The notes under the pieces: model-generated
Databases searched by the model: none
Told to the model about the DNA's origin: nothing
Seen by the model: the letters and a program-made list of their open reading frames with translations, nothing else
Assembly: GCF_003217775.1 (NCBI RefSeq)
Contig: NZ_QJVJ01000006.1
Coordinates: forward strand, 62,001-126,000
Length of the DNA stretch: 64,000 bases
Source of the DNA: Paenibacillus flagellatus
GTDB lineage: Bacteria; Bacillota; Bacilli; Paenibacillales; NBRC-103111
Direction: 5' to 3'
Part shown: positions 33,960-42,800 of the stretch, piece after piece
How the letters are laid out: each line of letters begins with the position of its first letter
Position numbering within the stretch: position 1 is the first letter of the stretch
Made by a program: the position numbers and the translations under genes

Positions 33960-35387
33960 ATGAAGCTGGACCGCGAGACGAAAGCCGGTACCGGTGCGGT
34001 TGCCCGGAGACGGATGACAAGGGCGAACCGCCCTCGGGGCGCGGGCGGACGGACGGCGATCGGCACGATCGCCGCCGTTCTCCTCCTCGTCCCCGTTCTG
34101 CTGGCCGGCTGCAGCCCCAAACCGGCGGACGAGCCGGCCAAAGGCGTGCTGCGCGTCCTGTTCGGCGACGAGCAGTCGTTCCATTATAATTTCGGCGATT
34201 ATTTCGCCGTCAAATTTCCCGATATCGAGGTCGAGGTCATCCCGACGGCCGACCTGTACCGCCCGGGCGTCAACTATTGGGACGAATACGAGAAGCTCAT
34301 ACGCGAGCGGAAGCCGGACCTGCTCATTTTATACTCGGATTACGAGAGATGGGCGGACAAGGGGCTGCTGCTCGATCTCGAGCCGTTCGTGAAGAAATCG
34401 AAGTTCGATCTGGACAACATTTCTCCGGCGGCGATCGAGCACTTGAAGACGAACGCCGAAGGCAAGCTGTTCGGCCTGGCACCCGAATTTACGAGCTATG
34501 CGCTCTATTATAACAAAGACTTGTTCGACAAATACGGCGTTCCGTACCCGACGAACCGGATGTCGTGGGACGACGTCATGACGCTCGCCCGGCGGTTCCC
34601 CGTTGATCCGGACCCGGACAAGCGCATCTACGGCATTCACGAGAAATATATGACGCCGTTCGATTTCGTCAACGACGTCGCCTCGACGCAAGGCGCCGCC
34701 TTCCTAAGCGAAGACGGGAAACGGATGACGATCGACACGGACGTTTGGAGAAAGGCGTTCCGCCAAGTGCTGGAAGGCTTCAAGAGCGGCAACCTGTATT
34801 ACTATTACAAGGACGGCAAACCGATCAGCTACGGCCCCGACGAGACGAAGCAGATGGACCTGTTCAGCTCGAACCGGGCGGCGATGACGGTCAGCTCCCC
34901 GGAGCAAATGTTCCGCATGAAGCAATGGGGCGAAAGCGGGCTGAACTGGGACATCGTCACCGTTCCCGTCGATCCGGCCAATCCGGACTATACGCGGTAC
35001 TTTTCCCCTTCGATCGTCTACGCCGTATCGGCCAACGCGGAGCATCCGGAGACGGCTTGGGAGGTCGTCCGGTACTTCAACGGCACCGAAGCCGCCAAAG
35101 TGAGCCAAAAAACGTCCGAAGCGCTGCCGACCCGGACCGCCTTCGCCAAGACGAAGGACGGCCGCAGCCTGGAGCCGTTCTACATGCTGAAGCCCGTAAA
35201 ACAGGACGCATCCTCGTACGCCGTTATGCCCGGCCCGTTCTACCAGCCGTTCGAGACGCTCGTTATCCGCGAAATCGACGAGGCCGTCAAAGGCCGCAAG
35301 ACGATCGAGGAGGCGGTGCAGACGATCCAGACGGAAGGTCAGACGCTGCTCGACCAAGCTTGGCTCGAGAAGAAGGCGGCGCCATGA
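33960..35387 (+). CDS. Orphan sugar-binding lipoprotein, paralogue of the upstream ectodomain
   Basis: The 475-residue protein starts at ATG 33960 after GGAAGGAG. It has an unusually long basic N-region (about 30 residues), a hydrophobic core and the lipobox LLAGC (cysteine near residue 51). The mature part is a family-1 solute-binding fold. It aligns with the preceding membrane protein through ALYYNKDLFDKYGVPYPTNR, MSWDDVMTLARRFP and the YMTPFDF/YASPFGT region. No permease or ATPase gene is near, and a strong terminator follows. I infer that it either delivers ligand to the putative anti-sigma ectodomain or binds the same ligand. Confidence 0.85.
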   Translation: MKLDRETKAGTGAVARRRMTRANRPRGAGGRTAIGTIAAVLLLVPVLLAGCSPKPADEPAKGVLRVLFGDEQSFHYNFGDYFAVKFPDIEVEVIPTADLYRPGVNYWDEYEKLIRERKPDLLILYSDYERWADKGLLLDLEPFVKKSKFDLDNISPAAIEHLKTNAEGKLFGLAPEFTSYALYYNKDLFDKYGVPYPTNRMSWDDVMTLARRFPVDPDPDKRIYGIHEKYMTPFDFVNDVASTQGAAFLSEDGKRMTIDTDVWRKAFRQVLEGFKSGNLYYYYKDGKPISYGPDETKQMDLFSSNRAAMTVSSPEQMFRMKQWGESGLNWDIVTVPVDPANPDYTRYFSPSIVYAVSANAEHPETAWEVVRYFNGTEAAKVSQKTSEALPTRTAFAKTKDGRSLEPFYMLKPVKQDASSYAVMPGPFYQPFETLVIREIDEAVKGRKTIEEAVQTIQTEGQTLLDQAWLEKKAAP

Positions 35388-35420
35388 CGGACGGCGCCCC
35401 GCCGCCGCGCACGCCGAAAA

Positions 35421-35457
35421 AACGCTTCGTTCCCCGTGAACGAAGCGTTGTTTTTTT
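35421..35457 (+). terminator. Terminator of the sigma/anti-sigma/SBP operon
   Basis: A perfect stem AACGCTTCGTT/AACGAAGCGTT with a seven-base loop (35421-35449) is followed by G and seven T. Confidence 0.92.
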
Positions 35458-35606
35458 CTATACGCGAACGGGCCGAGTCGTTGTACGATAAAGTGTCGCG
35501 AAGCGGAATCCGCCGAAACGTTTCAAGTTTTGTTGGTAAATGGAAACCATTTCGCCGATTGTACAGTCTAGATATAGTATATACCTCGAATAAGGGGGTG
35601 TTGACG

Positions 35607-36353
35607 TTGAGAGGACCAAAGATCCTGCTGCTGCTTATCGTTCTGGTCTTGATTTCGGCCGCATGCTCCGACAAAGAGGAACGTCTCCCAATCGACGATG
35701 CGGTGAAAACGAACGAAAAGGAAAAGGAGATAAGCCCGAGTATGGGAGAAAGACTGCTCGCGGCCGCAACCCGACATGACACCGAGCAGGTTCGGGCGCT
35801 CATGGGGACGCTGGAGACGGAAGCCGAATTGAATCAGGCGCTGGCCAGCGTTTTAAACGAACGCCATAAATACAAGTACGACCAAAAAGAAGATGTAGAG
35901 CTGGTGATGCAGCTGCTGAGCAAAGGAGCGGACCCCAATGATACGGATCGGGGCGAACCGATCCTCTTTCTGGCGAGGACGGCGGACCTATTAAAGGCGT
36001 TTTATGAAGACAAGAGGACGAACCGTCATGCCAAGACATCGAATGGGGCAACCTTGCTGATCGCTGCGATCGGGGGCCGCAGTCCCGAAAGGGTGGACTA
36101 TCTGTTAACGATGGGTGCCGATCCGAATGAGGAAGCCGTTCTAAAAGACGGAGAACTCGTAGTCCCTCTTCATGATGCAATCCAATACGACGACGACCTC
36201 AACATCGTGAAGCTTCTTCTCCGTCACCCGAAAATCGATTTGACCAAAACGAACCAAGAAAGCTACACGCCCCTCGAGTGGGCAAAGCACTTGAACAAAA
36301 GCGAAGAAGTACTCCAGCTGGTCGAGGCTGCGAACGCTTCGCCGAACCGTTAA
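35607..36353 (+). CDS. Ankyrin-repeat lipoprotein
   Basis: I choose TTG 35607, eight bases after AAGGGGG, because it places a signal peptide at the N-terminus (RGPKILLLLIVLVLISAAC, lipobox SAAC); this gives 248 residues. The frame extends upstream to 35436 but through the terminator. After a charged linker, three ankyrin-like repeats can be read (about 95-125 VELVMQLLSKGADPND; about 140-175 LLIAAIGGRSPERVDYLLTM followed by GADPNE; about 190-235 LHDAIQYDDDLNIVKLLLRH). A surface-anchored protein-interaction role is likely. AT content and Lys/Asn use are higher than in neighbours. An ECF-like promoter may lie upstream. Confidence 0.8.
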   Translation: MRGPKILLLLIVLVLISAACSDKEERLPIDDAVKTNEKEKEISPSMGERLLAAATRHDTEQVRALMGTLETEAELNQALASVLNERHKYKYDQKEDVELVMQLLSKGADPNDTDRGEPILFLARTADLLKAFYEDKRTNRHAKTSNGATLLIAAIGGRSPERVDYLLTMGADPNEEAVLKDGELVVPLHDAIQYDDDLNIVKLLLRHPKIDLTKTNQESYTPLEWAKHLNKSEEVLQLVEAANASPNR

Positions 36354-36378
36354 AAAGGGGACCGCTCGCGCGGTCCCC
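36351..36378. terminator. Terminator between the ankyrin lipoprotein and GH88 genes
   Basis: GGGGACCGC and GCGGTCCCC form a perfect nine-base stem with a four-base loop (36357-36378). The minus strand continues with five T, so it serves the GH88 gene. It may also work for the plus-strand gene. Confidence 0.8.
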
Positions 36379-36406
36379 CGTTCTCTATCTATGCTTCCCC
36401 GGTCGA

Positions 36407-37537
36407 TCACTCGTACCAGTAGCCTTTATGCCCTTTCTCCAGCCGCATGAGCGCCTCGAGATAATAGTAGTCGCCCCAGATGACGAAATCGTCCGGCGAC
36501 AAGCCGCCGCGCACGTGATACGACCCGTGCTTCAGCAAGCCTTCCACGCCGTCGTCGTTCATCGTCGAATAGTTCGCGACGAGCGACTTCATCGAGCGCC
36601 GCAGCCCGTCCTCAAGCTCCGCGCGGGCCGGATCGTTCGGCTCGAGGTGACCGAGCAGCTCGAGAATGCCGCACGCCGTAATCGCCGACGCCGAGCTGTC
36701 ACGGGACGTTCCCGCTTCGACCGGCACGTCGAAGTCCCAATACGCGACGTCGTCTTCCGGCAGACGGCTCAGGAAGTAGCGGGCCAGCCGCTTGGACGTG
36801 TCGAGGTAGAGCGGATTTTTCGTATACCGGTACGACAGAGCGAAGCCGTAGACGCCCCACGCTTGTCCGCGCGTCCACGTCGAGCCGTCGCGGTAGCCTT
36901 GATGCGTGCCGCCGCGAATCGCGTCGCCCGTCTCCTGGTCGAAGTAGAACGTATGGTACGACGAATCGTCGCCGCGCACGAGAAACCGCCGGCTCTTGTC
37001 CGCATGGAGCGTCGCGACCTCCCGGTACTTCTCGTCGCCCGTCTGCTCGTACGCCCAGTACAGGAGCGGCAAATTCATCAAGCAATCGATGATGATGCGC
37101 CCGCCGTTCTGCTCGTGCCCTTCCGGGCCCCACGCCTGGATGATCCGGCTTTTCGGACGCCAGCGGGTAAGCAGGTGGTCGGCCGCCCGAAGCGTCAGCT
37201 GGCGGGCCGCCTCGTCCTTCTCGATCATCCATTGCGCCTTCGAAGACAGCGAGTACAGGAAGCCGATGTCGTGGTGATCGAGATTCGTCTTCGCTTCGAG
37301 CCGTTTGCGGAAGCTCTCCACGTTGGCACGGGCCGTGTCGCGGAACTTCGTGTCGCCCGTATACTCGTAGCACAGCCACAGGATGCCGGTCCAGAAGCCG
37401 TCCGTCCAATCCGTATTCGGATTCAAATTGTACTTGATGCCGCCGTCGCTGCTGACGTGCGGGAATTGGTCCCCGCCGTACTTGTCGATGTTGCGGGCCG
37501 CCTTGCGGGCCGCGTCTTCAATCGCTTGCTTCCACAT
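36407..37537 (-). CDS. ugl: Unsaturated glucuronyl hydrolase (GH88)
   Basis: The 376-residue protein matches, as I recall it, the UGL of Bacillus sp. GL1 almost end to end: NTDWTDGFWTGILWLCYEYT, NLDHHDIGFLYSLS, GGRIIIDCLMNLPLL, RGDDSSYHTFYFD, GSTWTRGQAWGVYGFAL. The two catalytic aspartates of that enzyme (Asp88 and Asp149) correspond to Asp90 and Asp151 here. It has no signal peptide, so it works in the cytoplasm, hydrating and cleaving the 4,5-unsaturated uronic acid from oligosaccharides made by polysaccharide lyases. It lies 70 bases behind a LacI repressor and close to a secreted heparinase-type lyase that could supply its substrate. Confidence 0.95.
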   Translation of the reverse strand: MWKQAIEDAARKAARNIDKYGGDQFPHVSSDGGIKYNLNPNTDWTDGFWTGILWLCYEYTGDTKFRDTARANVESFRKRLEAKTNLDHHDIGFLYSLSSKAQWMIEKDEAARQLTLRAADHLLTRWRPKSRIIQAWGPEGHEQNGGRIIIDCLMNLPLLYWAYEQTGDEKYREVATLHADKSRRFLVRGDDSSYHTFYFDQETGDAIRGGTHQGYRDGSTWTRGQAWGVYGFALSYRYTKNPLYLDTSKRLARYFLSRLPEDDVAYWDFDVPVEAGTSRDSSASAITACGILELLGHLEPNDPARAELEDGLRRSMKSLVANYSTMNDDGVEGLLKHGSYHVRGGLSPDDFVIWGDYYYLEALMRLEKGHKGYWYE

Positions 37538-37607
37538 GGTCCGTCATTCCCCTCTCCCGATTCGCCTCTTGCCCGTTGATTGTCCGCCGCTCGTCCGGCG
37601 CGTTCAT

Positions 37608-38669
37608 TCAATTCCGCTTCGCCGAAGACAGGCGCTCGACGAGCGCGAGCGGGATCTTCACTTCGCCGCCCGGCTCCGGCAGCCGGACCGGCTGCGCGTC
37701 GCCCTTCGTCTTCAGCTTCGCCTGCTCGCCCAGGTGCGTCAGCATCCAGCGGAACGAAATGTCCGCCTGATGCTCGTACGGAATGTTGAACGTCGTCATG
37801 CCCGGGTACGAATGCTCGGCGATAAATTCGTTGTTGATGCCGACGATCTTGAACCGGTCCGGCACCGGATACCCCTGCTCGATAAGCCGGTTCATGCAGA
37901 CGAACGCCTTCCAGTCGTCGAAACAGATGACGCCCGCCGGCTCCGTCCCTTCGCTTCGCTCCGCCAGCCAGCCGGGCAGCTTCTCCGGCGCGATGTCCCC
38001 CGCGTCGATCATGTCGAACGGGTACGTATCGCCGAGCAGGCGCAGCCCTTCGCGAAACCCGGCTTTGCGCTGCTCGTCGGTGGCGTGCGCGCGCCGGTGG
38101 CCGTAATAGTAAAACGAGCGGCAGCCCTGCGCGCGAAGATGGAGCACCGCGTCGACGCACGCTTGGTAGACGTTCAGATTGACCGTGCCGATCGCCAGCT
38201 CCTTCAATTCGTTCCAGCAGTTGAAAAAAAGGATCGGCGTCCCGTCGCCCACCATGCGTCGAACCGAATCGTGCGACATGGCGAGACCGTGGCAAAACAG
38301 CCCGTCCACTCTGCGCTCCAGCAGCTTCTCGAGCAGCCGCTTCTCGATCTGCGAGTCGAGATCGGTGGAGAAGACGGAGAGATGGTAGCCGTAGGCGTGA
38401 GCCGTCCGCTCCATCTGCTGCGCGAACAAGCCGTAATAGCCGCCGAACCCGGGCAGCAGCAGGCCGAACTCGTACGTCCGGCGCCGGCTGAGCGAAGCGG
38501 CCATCACGTTGCGCCGGTAGCCGAGCTTGGCGGCTGCTTCCTCGACTTTGCGGATCGTCTCCTCGGTAAGCGGCACGTTGCGGCGGTTCAGCACGTTGGA
38601 GACGGTCGCGGTCGAGACGCCGGCTTCCTTGGCGACGTCGAACACGGTAGCTTGGCGATGTTCCGTCAC
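37608..38669 (-). CDS. LacI-family transcriptional repressor
   Basis: The start is GTG 38669, eight bases after AAAGGAGG; the product has 353 residues. The N-terminal helix-turn-helix is classical (about 5-60: TVFDVAKEAGVSTATVSNVL, NRRNVPLTEETIRKVEEAA). A periplasmic-binding-type effector domain follows (YEFGLLLPGFGGYYGLFAQQ; GVICFDDWKAFVCMNRLIEQ; IVGINNEF). It is the first gene of a likely lacI-ugl operon. Two perfect LacI-type palindromes overlap its own promoter, so it almost certainly represses itself and ugl until a sugar, probably an unsaturated uronate oligomer or its product, binds. Confidence 0.93.
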   Translation of the reverse strand: MTEHRQATVFDVAKEAGVSTATVSNVLNRRNVPLTEETIRKVEEAAAKLGYRRNVMAASLSRRRTYEFGLLLPGFGGYYGLFAQQMERTAHAYGYHLSVFSTDLDSQIEKRLLEKLLERRVDGLFCHGLAMSHDSVRRMVGDGTPILFFNCWNELKELAIGTVNLNVYQACVDAVLHLRAQGCRSFYYYGHRRAHATDEQRKAGFREGLRLLGDTYPFDMIDAGDIAPEKLPGWLAERSEGTEPAGVICFDDWKAFVCMNRLIEQGYPVPDRFKIVGINNEFIAEHSYPGMTTFNIPYEHQADISFRWMLTHLGEQAKLKTKGDAQPVRLPEPGGEVKIPLALVERLSSAKRN

Positions 38670-38694
38670 CCGCGGTTCCTCCTTTCACGACTGT

Positions 38695-38742
38695 GATTTA
38701 AACGTTTAAATCAAGTATAGGTTTAAACGTTTAAAGTGTCAA
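38695..38742 (-). promoter_or_regulatory. lacI-ugl promoter with two LacI operators
   Basis: TTGACA (38737-38742) and TATACT (38714-38719) are spaced by 17 bases on the minus strand. One operator, TTTAAACGTTTAAA (38722-38735), fills the spacer. The other, the 18-base perfect palindrome GATTTAAACGTTTAAATC (38695-38712), starts just past the -10. Centres are 25 bases apart. Both have the central CG of LacI-family sites. Confidence 0.85.
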
Positions 38743-38812
38743 GTGCCGGCCTCTCTCCTCTATCGTCCCCCCCCTCCGGTTAAGCTGCCCGACGTCCCTA
38801 TTACCGGCATAT

Positions 38813-38843
38813 GAAAAAAAGAGGAACCGTTCGCGGCTCCCCT
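38813..38843 (-). terminator. Terminator after the alpha/beta-hydrolase gene
   Basis: On the minus strand GGAGCCG and CGGTTCC pair around CGAA, followed by seven T (A7 at 38814-38820 on the plus strand). Confidence 0.7.
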
Positions 38844-38894
38844 GTCGTTCTTTACACGCCGCGGACGTCTCCGCCGGCCGTCCGCAGCTTCCGG

Positions 38895-39647
38895 CTATCC
38901 GTCCAGAAACCGTACGAGAAGGTCCGCCAGCCGCTCGCCGTGCGTAATCGTAAGCATATGGTCGGCCCCATCCACGACCTCGAACCGAATGGAGGGGATG
39001 CGCCGGTACTCCTCCGCCACCCGGTCCATGTCGTCCCATTCCACCGTACCGCGCACGAACAGCGTATCGGCCTCGATCCGCTCCAGCCGCTCGATCGCCG
39101 GCGGGGTCGGCCATACGACCTCGAAGCTTTTCCATTCCGTAAACACGCGGTTCATATATTCGCTGTGCAGCGTCTGCATCAAATCGCGGTGAGGGCTTTG
39201 CATGATCGTTCGGTAAAGGGGACCGCTCAAGGAAAAGTCGACCATCCTCCGCACGTCGGGGGCGTAGGAATTGACTTGATTCATCCAATCCGTGAACGTC
39301 TTGGAATACGCGAAGCCCGACAGCGAAGGCGCGATCAGCGCGAGCTTGTCGACCCTCTCCGGATGGGCGAGCGCGAATTCGGCCGCCAGCTGCCCGCCCA
39401 TCGAATGGCCGACGAGACTGGCGCTCGCGAGCCCCAGCTCGTCGAGCAGCGACCTCAAGTCGTCCAGCAAATTCGTCGGCCTCTGCGGCGCCGGGGAACG
39501 CCCGGTCCCGCGACCGTCGTACGTTACGACTTTATGCGCTGCCGCCAAGTGCGGAACGACGAATGTCCATTCCCGGGAATCGACCCCCGGGCTATGAATG
39601 AGTACGACCGGCTTGCCTTCCCCTTGCGTTTCGTAATACAAGTCCAT
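38895..39647 (-). CDS. Alpha/beta-fold hydrolase
   Basis: The 250-residue protein has the full alpha/beta-hydrolase pattern: an oxyanion region LIHSPGVDSREW, the nucleophile elbow GHSMGG (Ser82), an aspartate-containing late strand (LFVRGTVEWDDMDRV) and the catalytic histidine in GADHML. The size and the DGRGTGRS segment fit the esterase/3-oxoadipate lactonase-like group; the substrate is unknown. It has no signal peptide. It stands between the LacI gene and the giant lyase on the same strand, with its own terminator. Confidence 0.9.
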   Translation of the reverse strand: MDLYYETQGEGKPVVLIHSPGVDSREWTFVVPHLAAAHKVVTYDGRGTGRSPAPQRPTNLLDDLRSLLDELGLASASLVGHSMGGQLAAEFALAHPERVDKLALIAPSLSGFAYSKTFTDWMNQVNSYAPDVRRMVDFSLSGPLYRTIMQSPHRDLMQTLHSEYMNRVFTEWKSFEVVWPTPPAIERLERIEADTLFVRGTVEWDDMDRVAEEYRRIPSIRFEVVDGADHMLTITHGERLADLLVRFLDG

Positions 39648-39809
39648 CGGCGTGGCTCCCTTCCAACGTTTTACCCGGGTATAGCTTTATTTTATTTTTG
39701 AATGAACAACTAGTCAATATAAAAATGAGCTTCGTCAGCGTACCGCTAAAATGATCGAGTCCGGCTCGTGCCCGCGATACGGGCTCGGTTCCGCCGCCTG
39801 CCCCTGGAC

Positions 39810-39857
39810 AAAAAAGACGTATGCTCTTGTCCCTAAACGGCGACAAAAACATACGTC
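39810..39857 (-). terminator. Terminator after the heparinase-type lyase gene
   Basis: GACGTATG (39816-39823) pairs with CATACGTC (39850-39857), with an inner GACA/TGTC pair. On the minus strand six T follow. Confidence 0.75.
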
Positions 39858-39891
39858 CCTTCCATCGGCAGTGCTTGGTGCGACCCGGCCT

Positions 39892-42800
39892 CTACGGGTT
39901 CGCCCAAAGCCGCAGCAAGTAGTCGGCGTCGGCCGCCAAGGCCGCCTTCGCCGATTCGGACACGTGCTGACGCATCGGTCCGTTGTTCAGATGCATCGCA
40001 TACCGCTCCAGATGGCTCGACGCTTGCTTGACCGAGCCTTTGCCGTAATGATGCTTCGCCTGCTCCAGGGCGTTGCGCAGCTGCGGCACGAGCGGGCCGC
40101 GGACGTCGCCCGCCGCGATGAACCGCTCCGTCAGCGCCCCGATCGAGTCGAGGCTCGTCGTGACGCGGACGGTTACGTCCGCCGCGACCGTATGGCCGGC
40201 CGCATCCGCCGCCTCGACCCGGACGATGTGGGCGCCGGGCCGGCCGGACCAGTCGACGACGGCCGAATCGGCATACGTGCCGTTGCCGTAGACGGCGTCC
40301 GTCACCGTCATCGATCGGACGGCCACGCCGGACAGCGGGTCGGTTACGGTCAGCTCGAGACGCACCGGCTCGCCGTCCTCGACAACGACGGTTCCCTCCG
40401 CCGCCGGAATCCCGTTCGCCGTCAGTACGAACGCCGGAGCGTCCCGGTCGATCGGGATCTCGACCGACTTCGCCGCCTCCGTCTCGCCCCTATCGTTCAC
40501 CGAACGATAGTGCACCGTATGCCGGCCGCTGTCCGCCAGCACGATCGGCTCGCCGTAAGGCGACCACGCTTCGCCTCCGTCCAGGCTGTATTCGGTGCGC
40601 GATACGCGGGCCGGGTCGCCGTAGACGTGCAGCGTCACCGTGACGTCGCCCGTATACCACCCGTTCGTCTGCGGCCCGGCGACGGCCGCTTCCGTCACGG
40701 GGACGCTCGCTTCCGCCGACAGCGGGATGCGCAGAGCGGCGCCCGGGGCGATGTCGTAGACGTAGCCTTTCGAAAAATCGTTCGAATCGACGAATCTGCG
40801 CACGAGCGTCGCATCGCCGATGTCGAGACGGTACCGGCCGCCGCCGAGCGGCGTCACGCTGCGGATCGCATAGACCGCGTTGCGTTCCTTGTCGTTCGCG
40901 ACGTACGCCGTGCGGCCGGCCAGCGCCGACGGGTCGACGCCCTGCAGGTCGAGCTCGGCGACGATTTCGTTGCCGACGGCCAGCTCGCGGGTGAAGTCGA
41001 CGACGGCGCCCTGCAGCGCCCCGGCCGAGCGAAGCGGCGTTTCGCCGATGCGGCCGAACGTCGTGCCGTCGTTCAGGTAAACGTGCATCGTGCGGCCGTC
41101 CTTCTCCGAGTAGACGCCGAAGAAGCCGCGGAATTCGAGCTTGCCGTCGATCGTATACGTCGCGGACGCGTCGGACGCCTGCACGATGTAGTCGGTGCGG
41201 CCGTTCGCCAGCTCCACCTTGATCGCGCGCACGCCGTTATCGGTCGAGGTATCGACCGGGACGCCGTCCCGCTTCACTTCCGCCTCCGCGATCGAGCGGA
41301 CGTACCGCTCTCCCTTGTACGGCTCGAGCACCGACGTGAACAGGCTGTCCAGGTTCGCGCCGGTCCGGTGGGCGAGCATGTACCGCAGCTGCTGCGGGTT
41401 GCCCGGCTTGTTGCGCGGCGGCACGCCGTTCGCCAGCGCGACGTCGTCGACCGGGCCGAGCATCGTCAGCCGCAGGTGGACGTCCGTCTCCGCGCCGGCG
41501 CCGCGGCCGAATACGTTCCACGTATCGTTCGCCTTCCAGTCGACGCTGAACGCGCCCGTCGGCGATCCGTCGCGCTCCACGTCCTTCAGCCAATGGAAGC
41601 CGCTGCCCATGTAGCCGGCTCCCTCCACGTCGTCCGCCCGCTGGCCGAACGCGACGTTTGGTCCCGCGTACGTGCCGGTCGGCTGCGCCGTCAGCGCCAA
41701 CCCTTCGGTCGACACGGTCCCCTCCGGCCCGTGGAAGCTGTAATGGTGGTCGCTGCCGCCCTTCACGCGGAAGAAATCGACCGTGTACGAATGCTCCGCG
41801 TCGACGCGGATCGTCGCCATCGTCCGCCGGTATCGCTCCGTCTGCGGATACGGCTTCGGCGCCTCCACATCGACGAGCTTCACCTGCTCCGTCTCGTCGT
41901 AATGGTGCGGCAGCCCGACCCATTGCGTCTGCTGCTTGCGCTTGTCGACGACGACCGTATTATGGCTCACCGTGTTGTTGACCCATTGCGCGCGGTGCAT
42001 GTCGACGTTGTCCGCGAACTCGGGGTAGCCGAGATCGGGGGCGAGATCGAGGCCGTACGCGTGCAGCCCGATGTTGAGCGTGTCGCGGTGGCCGTGCCCG
42101 GAGCTTCGCCCGTAATACATGTACGCGTCGCGCAGCGTGTTGCGGGCCGCATCCGCCTTCGCCGCTTCCTCGGCGGTCAGCAGCTGCAGCTCCGTGACGC
42201 CCATCTTGTAGTTGTTGGCCGACGCGTTGCGGCCGCTGTTCTCGAACGATATCGTATGCTCGCCTGCGGACAGCGTCATCACTTGAAGCAGCTCCGGATC
42301 TTTGAGCGTGCCGAAGAAGTCGATCTCCTTGACGAATTGCCCGTCGATCGACACGCGGTAGATGCCGTACGAGGCCGCCCGGAACGGCTTCAGCCGCACG
42401 TGATACGTATCCGTGCGCGGCGCTTCGAACCGGAACCCGATGCTGTGCCCCGGCGTCGTCGCCTCGAGCTGCACGGTCGCCGTCGATGCGTACGTGTTGT
42501 ACGCCGTGCTGGCCGACGTCACCGCAAGCTGCGGGAAGCCGTAGTTCGTCCCGTATTTCCGCTTGTCGTTGTCCCCGTCCCGCAGCGCCGTGAAGCCGTA
42601 GCCCGTCAAGTTCGACGAGCCGAGGTCGAGCGGTCCGTGCTCCTCGATGACGGCTTCGATATCGCCTGCGACGCGCTCCGGGTCGGCGGAGAAAATGTCC
42701 CCGTGAATGCCGTCCGCGCTGTTGTTGTTCAGAAAATGCGCCAGCTGGGCGAAGATCGGGTCGCCGTACGCCTCGAACGCCTTGATCATCTGCGCCGAAT

